From: JAJDUF01 sp965238265
GTDB lineage: Bacteria; Chloroflexota; UBA11872; UBA12225; JAJDUF01
Assembly: GCA_965238265.1 (NCBI GenBank)
Contig: OZ250185.1
Span: 248,001-312,000 of the forward strand
Length of the DNA stretch: 64,000 nucleotides
Reading direction: 5' to 3'
Both the position numbers and the translations under genes were made by a program. This document shows, one piece after another, positions 34,378-41,190 of this stretch. Each line of letters opens with the position of its first letter. The stretch's first letter is position 1. Under the pieces are notes generated by a model that worked only from the letters and a program-made list of their open reading frames with translations, ran no database searches and was not told the DNA's origin.

Positions 34378-34671
34378 CTAGCTCGCAACCACAGCTGCCT
34401 CAGCCGCAAGCCCGTTGAAGCGGAGCATCAGGCGAGACTTGCGGCGGGCGGCTGCATTGCGGTGAATAGCGCCCTTACGGGCGGTACGGTCGAGGACACT
34501 GATCGCCAGCTGCAACTCGGAGCGAGCTTCCTCCAGGTCTACGTCCGGTGATTCCATCGCAGTCAGCGCCCGCTTCACGAACGTCCTGGCCCGCGAGCGG
34601 TTAGAGCGGTTGCGGAGGCGACGCTCCTCTTGTTTGCGAATGCGCTTGAGATCAACACGCTTCTTGGGCAC
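34378..34671 (-). CDS. rpsT: 30S ribosomal protein S20
   Basis: 97 residues, slightly longer than average. The basic helical N-terminus (KKRVDLKRIRKQEERRLRNRSNRSRARTFVKRAL) and RTARKGAIHRNAAARRKSRLMLRFN are diagnostic of S20, which binds 16S rRNA early in 30S assembly. The start is GTG (34671) with an AAGGAG site; a rare start codon for S20 is known to support autogenous control in E. coli, where it is UUG. A sigma70-like promoter lies 30-60 bases upstream. Confidence 0.96.
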   Translation of the reverse strand: MPKKRVDLKRIRKQEERRLRNRSNRSRARTFVKRALTAMESPDVDLEEARSELQLAISVLDRTARKGAIHRNAAARRKSRLMLRFNGLAAEAAVVAS

Positions 34672-34701
34672 GATAGCTCCTTCTAGTCCAATACATCCAG
34701 A

Positions 34702-34731
34702 ACTATAGCAACCGGCTCATCGAGCGAGCAA
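34702..34731 (-). promoter_or_regulatory. promoter of rpsT
   Basis: On the minus strand, TTGCTC (34731-34726), an 18-bp spacer, TATAGT (34707-34702), about 30 bases before the GTG start of rpsT. Confidence 0.6.
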
Positions 34732-34899
34732 CCGCCGGCCCTTCCTCCACTCCGCAGGGGGCGTGATTCATCGCGCCCCTACCCGCTCCCTTTGTGCTCT
34801 ACTGTGGCAGACTGGCCGCCGCTGCGCGGACGCGCCGTTCGTCACCCGGTATACTGGCACACGGTCGTCCCGTTCATTGCGTGCAACATTGTCAAGAGG

Positions 34900-35346
34900 A
34901 TGACCCAAGCCAAGATACGCCGCCAGGACACCGCAGAGTCGACGGGGCCAGTGGCCCTGTTTGGCCCGGCCAACGTGAGCTTCGCGCACCCCAGCGAAGC
35001 CGAGTTTGCCCGTATTCTCGACTTCTACCGGATTACCTGGCAGTACGAGCCGCACACCTTCACACTGCGCTGGCACGCAGACGGCTCGCCGGCCGAGCGC
35101 TTCACACCCGACTTTTACCTGCCCGAGCTGGACCTCTACGTGGAGTTGACCACGCTCAAGCAGAGTCTGGTGACGCGGAAAAATCGCAAGATGCGCCGGC
35201 TCAAGGAGTTGTACCCCGACATCAAGATCAAGCTCCTGTATGGCCGAGACTACCGCAGCCTGCTCTTCAAGTACGGCCTGAAGCCACAGGCAACGGCGGC
35301 GGCCAGCGCGCCGCCGACTGACGGGGAGCCAACCGATGCCGAGTAG
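34900..35346 (+). CDS. small PD-(D/E)XK nuclease-like protein upstream of hpt
   Basis: 148 residues from the ATG at 34900; the frame continues upstream to 34792, but that stretch holds a TATACT box and looks non-coding. Motifs suggest a restriction-endonuclease-like core: FARILDFYRITWQYEPHTF, then FTPDFYLPELDLYVELTTLKQS (Asp of PD and the ExT pair), then NRKMRRLKELYPDIKIKLLYGRDY. A tail of Ala/Pro/Thr follows. It precedes hpt by 26 bases and is likely co-transcribed. Catalytic activity is inferred from motif spacing only. Confidence 0.68.
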   Translation: MTQAKIRRQDTAESTGPVALFGPANVSFAHPSEAEFARILDFYRITWQYEPHTFTLRWHADGSPAERFTPDFYLPELDLYVELTTLKQSLVTRKNRKMRRLKELYPDIKIKLLYGRDYRSLLFKYGLKPQATAAASAPPTDGEPTDAE

Positions 35347-35372
35347 CCGCCGCGTGCCCTGGGATCGCTGCT

Positions 35373-36008
35373 ATGACTGATGTCGCCGCGGTCGCTCGTG
35401 AGATTGTGCTTCCGCCGGTTGCGTCTGCCGGACCCGTTGCCGGGAGAGCGGCAGCCGGCGAGCAGCCATACAGGCCGGAGGTAGCGGGGGAGGTGCTGTT
35501 CAGCACCGCGGCCATCCGGCAGCGGGTCCGCGCCCTCGGCGCGGCGATTGACGCAGACTACGCCGAGGCCCGCCCCATGCTCGTCGGCATTCTGCGCGGG
35601 TCGGTAGCGTTTCTGGCCGATTTGATCCGCGCTATCACAGTCCCCATTGAGGTAGACTGGCTGGCCATCAGCAGTTATACGGGTCACAGCTCGTCGGGAG
35701 TGGTCCGGCTCTTGAAAGACCTCGACGGCAACATCCGGGGCCGGCACGTCCTCCTGATCGAGGACATCGTGGATACCGGACTGACCATCAACTACGTGAT
35801 GCGCCTCTTACAGGAGCGTCAGCCGGCCTCGCTCAAGCTCTGTACGCTCTTGAATAAGTCCGCCCGCCGGATCGCGGATCGGCCGCTTGATTACGTGGGC
35901 TTCGACGTGCCCGATGTGTTCGTCGTGGGCTACGGCCTCGATTACGAGCAACGCTATCGTAACCTCCCCTACATCGCCGTCCTCGACCCGGCACGCCTGG
36001 CATCGTGA
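35373..36008 (+). CDS. hpt: hypoxanthine-guanine phosphoribosyltransferase
   Basis: 211 residues. The first ~35 are a family-atypical extension (Ala/Pro-rich). The body is a standard type I PRTase: LVGILRGSVAFLADLIRAI, DWLAISSYTGHSSSGVVRLLKDL, the PRPP loop HVLLIEDIVDTGLTINYV, LCTLLNKSARR, VGYGLDYEQRYRNLPYIAVL. It salvages hypoxanthine and guanine to IMP and GMP using PRPP. A start inside the extension (before EVLFSTAAI) would give the usual length, but no alternative has a better ribosome site. Confidence 0.93.
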   Translation: MTDVAAVAREIVLPPVASAGPVAGRAAAGEQPYRPEVAGEVLFSTAAIRQRVRALGAAIDADYAEARPMLVGILRGSVAFLADLIRAITVPIEVDWLAISSYTGHSSSGVVRLLKDLDGNIRGRHVLLIEDIVDTGLTINYVMRLLQERQPASLKLCTLLNKSARRIADRPLDYVGFDVPDVFVVGYGLDYEQRYRNLPYIAVLDPARLAS

Positions 36009-36040
36009 GTCACGGCACCGTTGGACGAGATAGCACGGGC

Positions 36041-36146
36041 CTCACCCCCTACCTCTGGGAGAGGGCCGGGGTGAGGGTGGCAATGTAGGGGCAACCACAA
36101 GGGACGCCCCTACGGCGGTGGTTCCGGCCGGCGCCGGAATGACGGG
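36041..36146. repeat. cluster of palindromic repeats (families B, GTAGGGGC and C)
   Basis: A family B variant (CCTCACCCCCTACCTCTGGGAGAGGGCCGGGGTGAGG), then GTAGGGGCAACCACAAGGGACGCCCCTAC (perfect 8-bp arms at the ends), then TTCCGGCCGGCGCCGGAATGACGGG. It fills the convergent gap between hpt and the purH-like gene and may end transcripts from both sides. Confidence 0.8.
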
Positions 36147-36151
36147 ACTCC

Positions 36152-36739
36152 CTAGCTACGGTCTCGCAAGCCATCGAAGTAGGCTGCGATGGCCGCGTCG
36201 TACTCGGCAACGTGCCGGAAGGCCAGCGTCGCCAAGCGTAAGCGCCGGGCCGCGCCGACGTTGCCCTGCTCACGCAGCGCCGCCAGCACCTCCGTGTAGT
36301 CCTGGGGCCGACACAGCGGCACGACGTGACGGTAGTTCTTGGCGGCGGCCCGCAGCAAGGTCACGCCGCCAATATCAATGTTCTCGAGGATGTCGGCGTG
36401 GGTAGCGTCCGGCGAAGCGACCGTCGCGGCAAATGGATAGAGGTTATTCGCTACGAGGTCCAGCGGCGCAAGGCCGTGCTTCCGTAGCGCGGCCAGGTCT
36501 GATGCCACATCGCGCCGGGCCAAGATGCCGCCATGAACCGCCGGATGGAGCGTCTTGACCCGCCCCTCCAGAATCTCCGGAAATCCGGTCAGTACCTCAA
36601 GGCTCTGCACCGGCACGCCGGCCGCGGCGAGCGCTGCCCCGGTGCCGCCGGTCGAGTAGACCTCCCAACCCAGTTCGGCGAGGCCGTGCGCCAAGTCCAC
36701 GATGCCCGTCCTGTCGGCCACGCTCAATAACGCCTTCAC
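36152..36739 (-). CDS. purH: IMP cyclohydrolase domain of PurH, transformylase domain absent
   Basis: 195 residues from GTG at 36739, where AAAGGAG lies 8-9 bases upstream. It is a complete MGS-like IMP cyclohydrolase domain: KALLSVADRTGIVDLAHGLAELGWEVYSTGGT, VLTGFPEILEGRVKTLHPAVHGGILARRD, VANNLYPF, ENIDIGGVTLLRAAAKNY. Normal bifunctional PurH has ~515 residues; the AICAR transformylase half is missing and the stop follows naturally, at the end of the domain (AIAAYFDGLRDRS). It can close FAICAR to IMP but cannot formylate AICAR. The formylation step must come from another gene (PurP, or a separate transformylase). Confidence 0.88.
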   Translation of the reverse strand: MKALLSVADRTGIVDLAHGLAELGWEVYSTGGTGAALAAAGVPVQSLEVLTGFPEILEGRVKTLHPAVHGGILARRDVASDLAALRKHGLAPLDLVANNLYPFAATVASPDATHADILENIDIGGVTLLRAAAKNYRHVVPLCRPQDYTEVLAALREQGNVGAARRLRLATLAFRHVAEYDAAIAAYFDGLRDRS

Positions 36740-36774
36740 TCCCGGTGCTCCTTTGCCGGATAGCGCATGACCGG

Positions 36775-37644
36775 CTACCGCACAGTCTCCTGTCCGCTCG
36801 CAGTAGTCAACGCCTCGCTCACATCCCAAAGGCGCCGCGCCACGTCCGTATCGTAGGAGAGGGGCGACGACTGGACCGGCTTGCGCTGCTCGAAATAGCG
36901 CCCGGTCACCTCAGCCACTTCCGGATCGGTGGCGAGATAGAGCACCGTGTCGGCGCCCCGTTCGGACCTCAAGATGAACGGGCGAGCGAGCGCCAGTCCC
37001 GCCCGCATCCATAGCGGCGCATCGCGGAAGATAGCCGTTGCTACGAGGCCGGGGTGTAGACAGTTGGCCGTGACCCCCGTTCCCTGAAGACGGCGCGCCA
37101 GCTCATACGTGAAGAGTACGTTCGCCAGCTTCGATTGACTGTAGGCGCCAAAAGACTTGTAGCGTTGCTCGCCCTGCAGATCGGCGAAGTTGATCGTGCT
37201 ATCGCCGTGCGCCGCCGAGCTGACGGTGACCACACGCGCCGGGGCGCTCGCCTTGAGCCGGTCCAGCAGGAGGTGGGTGAGTAGGAACGGCGCCAGGTGG
37301 TTCACCGCGAACGTCAGTTCCAGTCCGTCCTCGGTCACCGCGCGCTTCCGCTTGGCCACGGCCGCGTTGTTGACCAGCACATCGAGACGGCCGAACTGCT
37401 GCCGGTAGGCCGCAGCCACCCGCCGGACCTGCTGCTGGGAGCTGAGGTCGGCTACGAGCAGGACAACGGAGCCGTTCTCGCTACGCTGCTTGATCTCCGC
37501 CAGCGCGGCGGCGCCGCGGGACTGGCTGCGGCACACCAGCACGACCGTCGCGCCCAGTTGCGCGAGGCCGAGCGCCGTCGCCTTGCCGATACCGGAGTTG
37601 GCGCCTGTGACCACACAGACTTTGCCGTGCATGTCGGCTGTCAT
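36775..37644 (-). CDS. short-chain dehydrogenase/reductase
   Basis: 289 residues of the classical SDR fold: VCVVTGANSGIGKATALGLAQ (NADP-type TGxxxGIG), DLSSQQQVRRVA, LVNNAAV, VTVSSAAHG and catalytic YSQSKLANVLF (YxxxK). The closest pattern is retinol dehydrogenase/WWOX-like SDRs, which are often of unknown substrate in bacteria. It lies 36 bases upstream of the purH domain gene start on the same strand, with no obvious functional link. Confidence 0.92.
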   Translation of the reverse strand: MTADMHGKVCVVTGANSGIGKATALGLAQLGATVVLVCRSQSRGAAALAEIKQRSENGSVVLLVADLSSQQQVRRVAAAYRQQFGRLDVLVNNAAVAKRKRAVTEDGLELTFAVNHLAPFLLTHLLLDRLKASAPARVVTVSSAAHGDSTINFADLQGEQRYKSFGAYSQSKLANVLFTYELARRLQGTGVTANCLHPGLVATAIFRDAPLWMRAGLALARPFILRSERGADTVLYLATDPEVAEVTGRYFEQRKPVQSSPLSYDTDVARRLWDVSEALTTASGQETVR

Positions 37645-37684
37645 CGTTTATCCGAATCCAGTCTGACTAGCGGCGTAGGATCAA

Positions 37685-38143
37685 TCAGAGGCCGGCCCGC
37701 AGCACCAGTAGGGCGATGACCAGCCAGGCAAGCACCGCGAGCAGGATCAGCCCGCGGCTAGGCGCTTGCAGCCACTCCCAGAGTCGCCGGGTCCAGGGAC
37801 GACGAATCCGCATGGGCGGAAAGTGGTCCGGATACCGTATCTCAAGCTGCTGTGAATCATCAATCCGTTCGAGCCGCGGCTCGCCCTCGCCGGAGCAATC
37901 TAGCACATAGTAGGCCGCGGTCGGAGCCGTAGAGAGCGGCTGGCCGCCAGCGACCATGGCGCCCCCGGCCTGCCAGTGGATCAGCGCCAGGCAGTTATCG
38001 CGCTGTGACCGTGCCACCAGCGCAATACTGCAAGCGCCAAAGCACGTGTCAAGATAGGCGCGTTCGGCCGCCGCAAAGGCGCCGCTGTAGCTGGGCTGGC
38101 GTGCATGGGCATCGTGCCGGTCGCCGCGTTCACTATCGGCCAC
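37685..38143 (-). CDS. tail-anchored hypothetical protein
   Basis: 152 residues: a globular N-terminal domain with SIALVARSQRDNCLALIHWQ and TAAYYVLDCSGEGEPRLERID, and one C-terminal membrane helix (GLILLAVLAWLVIALLVL). No recognised family. The start lies near a shared upstream region with the small forward ORF at 38317. Protein-like composition supports it being real. Confidence 0.5.
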   Translation of the reverse strand: MADSERGDRHDAHARQPSYSGAFAAAERAYLDTCFGACSIALVARSQRDNCLALIHWQAGGAMVAGGQPLSTAPTAAYYVLDCSGEGEPRLERIDDSQQLEIRYPDHFPPMRIRRPWTRRLWEWLQAPSRGLILLAVLAWLVIALLVLRAGL

Positions 38144-38316
38144 GGTTCAGCCTCCCTGCCGGCGCTGCCCAGCCGAACTCTCCGGTGGACTGGGCGCCGC
38201 CGATGGTCCTACGGCCGAGTATAGCCCTCACGCCGCGTGTGGACGATACCCATGAGCAATCCGGCCCGGCACGCCGGTTTGCTTTGGAGGCGGTCCACAG
38301 GCGATCATTAAGGAGG

Positions 38317-38625
38317 ATGAAACAGAGCAGCGTCGAGGTACCTGTCATCAGCTCGCCGATCTACGTGCTGCCGGTCGTGCAGCTGAAGGATGCCGGGGGC
38401 GGCCAGACGCGAGCGCACCTGCTCGCCGAGTTGTGGGCACAGTACGATGCGACCGGCCGCCTGCACCCCATAGCATCCCGGACCGGCCTGGCCCGTCCGC
38501 ATACGCCCGATGCGGAAGCACGCTTGCGGGCGTGGCTGGCCCGCTACCCGGCTGTGCGGGGCCGTCCCGCGCTCCCCGCTACTAGCTCGGCAGCACCCCC
38601 AGCGAGGCCCCCGTCTTCGCCCTAG
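38317..38625 (+). CDS. small hypothetical protein
   Basis: 102 residues from ATG 38317, which follows an AGGAGG so closely that another start may be used. The central part TRAHLLAELWAQYDATGRLHPIASRTGLARPHTPDAEARLRAWLARYPA is plausible protein, and the last 20 residues are Ala/Pro low complexity. No family recognised. Confidence 0.35.
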   Translation: MKQSSVEVPVISSPIYVLPVVQLKDAGGGQTRAHLLAELWAQYDATGRLHPIASRTGLARPHTPDAEARLRAWLARYPAVRGRPALPATSSAAPPARPPSSP

Positions 38626-38632
38626 CCCTTGC

Positions 38633-38638
38633 TAGAAT
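38633..38638 (+). promoter_or_regulatory. putative -10 box (TAGAAT) of the HicB-like gene
   Basis: TAGAAT, two mismatches from consensus at most, 66 bases before the ATG at 38704. No clear -35. Confidence 0.3.
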
Positions 38639-38703
38639 ACGCTCTGTTGGATCGGGGCGCTTGAGCGCCGGATCTGTCAAACCCAGTGATCGGATTATTC
38701 TCG

Positions 38704-38910
38704 ATGGCTGTCTATGACTGGGAGATTGTCGTCAGCGCGTTACCGCAGACTGGGGAATACCTCGGTCGCTATTTGGTAGAGGTGCCAGCGTTACCGGGTT
38801 GCTGGGTAGAAGCTGACAGCATAGATGAAGCAGTTGCCCAGATTCAGGAGGTGGTGCCGCTCTTCATACGATCCTATCGCAAGCGCGGCGCCCCACTCCC
38901 ACCCTGCTAG
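38704..38910 (+). CDS. HicB-like antitoxin-family protein, orphan
   Basis: 68 residues (ATG 38704; GTG at 38686 is in frame). DWEIVVSALPQTGEYLGRYLVEVPALPGCWVEADSIDEAVAQIQEVVPLFIRSYRKRG follows the HicB pattern of a short RNase H-like half domain with a conserved VPALPGC and a periodic acid-helix. HicB normally pairs with the RNA-cleaving HicA; no HicA-like gene is seen on either side. It may be a solitary relative or the remains of a TA locus. Its stop overlaps a decayed minus-strand NYN gene. Confidence 0.68.
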   Translation: MAVYDWEIVVSALPQTGEYLGRYLVEVPALPGCWVEADSIDEAVAQIQEVVPLFIRSYRKRGAPLPPC

Positions 38911-39434
38911 AGATGCAAGTAGTTGGCTAGGTCGGGATGTGTTATTTCGATACTCCGGTCAGTCACCTGATTCAGCCTTCTCACGCCACCCGGCAAGAGT
39001 TGGCCACTCCGCGTGCGAAACGAGACGTTGACCACGTGCTTACCTAAGTCCTTGACAACTTGGACAGCCGGGACGTAGTCCTGGTCCCCATTCTTTGACT
39101 ATCTCTGCCATTCGCTGTTCACGATCACTCCAACTCAGGGGGTGAGCTCATCCTGGTAGGATGAGTGCCTTGACAAGAGGCGTTGGAGCCTCTCGTGCTC
39201 CAATACATGATCAGGGAACTTGTAAGGTTGTAAGGGAAGAAATCTATGGACTCGATGATATACCAATATGTCCTGATTCGTTCTCCATCCTGGTTTACTT
39301 GACTGACTATCCAGTCGAACAGGCTCGACCAATCAGCCGACCGTGGCAGGTAGTCTTCTCGTCGGAAGTTGCTGAACAGGTTGCATATCGAGAAGCGGAA
39401 GTTTTCACCATCCACGAAAAATACAGGCTCTCAT
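38907..39434 (-). pseudogene. decayed NYN-domain (PIN-like nuclease) gene
   Basis: Remains of a NYN-domain RNase. ATG at 39434 with AGGAG 11 bases upstream opens MRACIF, then a one-base shift at 39416 leads to VDGENFRFSICNLFSNFRR and ADWSSLFDWIV..RIRTYWYIIESIDFFPYN. A second shift near 39225 leads to FPDHVLEHERLQRLLSRHSSYQDELTP and a stop. The C-terminal part reappears at 39098-38907 (GDQDYVPAVQVVKDLGKHVVNVSFRTRSG...). The acidic VDGEN and GDQDYVP motifs are the metal-binding positions of NYN. At least three lesions, so dead. A forward frame over the same bases is a shadow. Confidence 0.82.
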
Positions 39435-39450
39435 TGAGAGATATTCTCCT

Positions 39451-39487
39451 AATAAACAAAACGGCGGTAGGCACGCAACCTACCGCC
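39451..39487 (-). terminator. rho-independent terminator in leader of the NYN gene
   Basis: Read on the minus strand: 9-bp perfect stem GGCGGTAGG/CCTACCGCC (39487-39463), 7-base loop, then GTTTTGTTTATT. It sits immediately upstream of the ribosome site of the NYN pseudogene, so it either ends a transcript from further right or acts as a leader attenuator. Confidence 0.6.
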
Positions 39488-39617
39488 AATCCCGTCTACC
39501 GTCCGGGATACATCCAGACATCCCAGTTAGGGGCGCAGCCCGGTATGGTGCTGTCAAGCCATTATGTTGACGGTCTATGATGCTGTCAGGGCTAACGGTT
39601 CAGTGAAAGGGCAGTCC

Positions 39618-39853
39618 ATGAAAGGATTGACGTTGCACCAGCAGGAACAGCAGCGGCGGCCGGTATTGCACCGGCTGGTGGCCGGCGTGGTGGCGGTGCG
39701 GGAGGCGTCGGAGGTGCTGGGGTTGAGCCAAAGACCGGGCTGGAGACGGTGGGCCACCTAGCGCGCGGCGGGCGCGGCGGCCGTGGCTCATGGGCACCGC
39801 GGGCGAGCACCGCGCCACAAGGTAACTGCGGAACTGAACGCGCGGGCGACCCG
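39618..39853 (+). mobile_element. transposase N-terminal remnant (ISNCY-like)
   Basis: ATG at 39618 opens MKGLTLHQQEQQRRPVLHRL, VREASEVLGLSQRPGWR, the helix-turn-helix start common to a group of ISNCY transposases. A TAG follows, but a shifted frame continues RAAGAAAVAHGHRGRAPRHKVTAELNAR, the next part of the same family. Nothing beyond the DNA-binding region remains, so this is a 5' fragment. Confidence 0.65.
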
Positions 39854-40062
39854 CAGGGAGGTACGGCCCCGCCAGCCGGCCATTTTCACTGGACAACAAC
39901 AGGGCTGTACGGCTACGGGGTTGATGCCCGGTGTATGTCACACTTGAGCAGCTCCGCCGGAACTGTCAGCGGACGATACCGCTAGATGCCCCGAGCCGCA
40001 AGCCGGGAGAGGTAGGGCTTGGGCTGGTGATGCCGGGTGGCACTGGCGTGAAGGAGTGCAGT

Positions 40063-40719
40063 GTGGCTATTGACGACCTACGCATCTGCTTCGTGGGTGA
40101 TTCCTTCGTCAACGGTACTGGTGATTCAGAGTGTCTCGGCTGGACCGGGCGAGTGTGCGCCGCCCTCATCGAGCAAGGGCATGGCGTTACTCACTACAAC
40201 CTTGGGGTTCGCCGCGAAACTAGCAGCGACATCGCGGCCCGTTGGCGTCAAGAGGTGACCGCCCGCCTTGCTCACGGCAGTGAAGCCCGGCTGGTGTTCT
40301 CGTTTGGCGTGAACGATACGATGCCTCAGGGGAGAGGCAGCCGGGTTTCGTACACGGACTCTCTTGCCAACACAGAGAGCATCCTGCGGAGTGCTCGCGC
40401 AGTCGCCGCGACCTTTATGGTAGGACCGCCACCTACCGCGGACGAGCGTCAGAACATCGCGATTGTGAAGCTGGCGCAAGGGATACAGGTGGTTTGTGGT
40501 TCAGTAGGAGTACCCTTCTTGGATGCGTTCATTCCGTTGCACAAATCCACCATCTGGATGGACGAAGTCCGGGCTGGTGATGGGGCGCATCCGTCGGCTG
40601 CTGGCTATGCGAAGTTCGCACAGCTTGTCCTCGGGTCCTCTGCATGGAGAACATGGATTAACGGCACGCCCCCGTCCAGCGGAGTCTTCATGGGGCAGAT
40701 ACAGGGGAAGCGTAACTAA
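40063..40719 (+). CDS. SGNH/GDSL-family hydrolase
   Basis: 218 residues from GTG at 40063, chosen because AAGGAG (40051-40056) lies 6 bases before it; the frame continues upstream without a better site. Block I FVGDSFVNGTGD has the catalytic Ser, the middle block FSFGVND the Asn, and block V DGAHPSAAGYAKFA the Asp/His pair. Such enzymes are esterases, lipases or acetyl-hydrolases acting on small esters or glycans. No signal peptide. The gene overlaps the VOC gene's stop convergently. Base composition is a little lower in GC than its neighbours, consistent with recent gain. Confidence 0.88.
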   Translation: MAIDDLRICFVGDSFVNGTGDSECLGWTGRVCAALIEQGHGVTHYNLGVRRETSSDIAARWRQEVTARLAHGSEARLVFSFGVNDTMPQGRGSRVSYTDSLANTESILRSARAVAATFMVGPPPTADERQNIAIVKLAQGIQVVCGSVGVPFLDAFIPLHKSTIWMDEVRAGDGAHPSAAGYAKFAQLVLGSSAWRTWINGTPPSSGVFMGQIQGKRN

Positions 40720-41093
40720 CCCCAGCTCCCATCCTTCCGCTTGTGGATGAAGATTGGGTTCCCCCCAGGATCGCTGATCATAGCCACATGGCAAGCAGAG
40801 AGCTCATTCGGCCCCCACTGGACTGCCACGCCTCGCTCATTCAATTCCTCAATCGACTCGTCAAAATCGTTCACGGCTAAGGAAAGACCTGTACCTCCTT
40901 TACCGTTTGTCAGAGGTGCCCCCTGATAGGTGCCAAACAGGACTAATGTTATTGGAGGCACCGAAAATTCCGCCCAATTCCACTGCGGATTGTGTAGCTC
41001 TAATTTGAGACCCAGAGTATCCCGATAAAATGAAACTGCCTCTTCCAGATTATGGACATAGTATACTACGAAGTCCACTCCACGAATATCCAT
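40716..41093 (-). CDS. VOC (glyoxalase/bleomycin-resistance) family protein
   Basis: 125 residues from ATG at 41093 (GGGAGAG 7 bases upstream); a longer frame to 41246 lacks a good start. VDFVVYYVHNLEEAVSFYRDTLGLKLE, SLAVNDFDESIEELNERGV and CHVAMISDPGGNPIFIHKR are typical of a two-module VOC protein of glyoxalase I type. Family members bind a metal and act on small carbonyl or resistance substrates. It ends 3 bases into the convergent SGNH gene, and GC content is locally lower. Confidence 0.88.
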   Translation of the reverse strand: MDIRGVDFVVYYVHNLEEAVSFYRDTLGLKLELHNPQWNWAEFSVPPITLVLFGTYQGAPLTNGKGGTGLSLAVNDFDESIEELNERGVAVQWGPNELSACHVAMISDPGGNPIFIHKRKDGSWG

Positions 41094-41190
41094 ATCTTTG
41101 CTCTCCCTTGAGGCGATCCATGGACGGACCGTTCTGGCCGGCCGCTTGCGGTGCCGATCAGCCCGCAGCTTTCCGCCCGGTGTCTCTTGC

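Noticed and set aside
39161..39580. Forward 139-residue open frame over the NYN pseudogene
   Set aside because: The minus strand holds recognisable NYN sequence, a ribosome site and a start over the same bases. The forward translation resembles no family and looks like a shadow.
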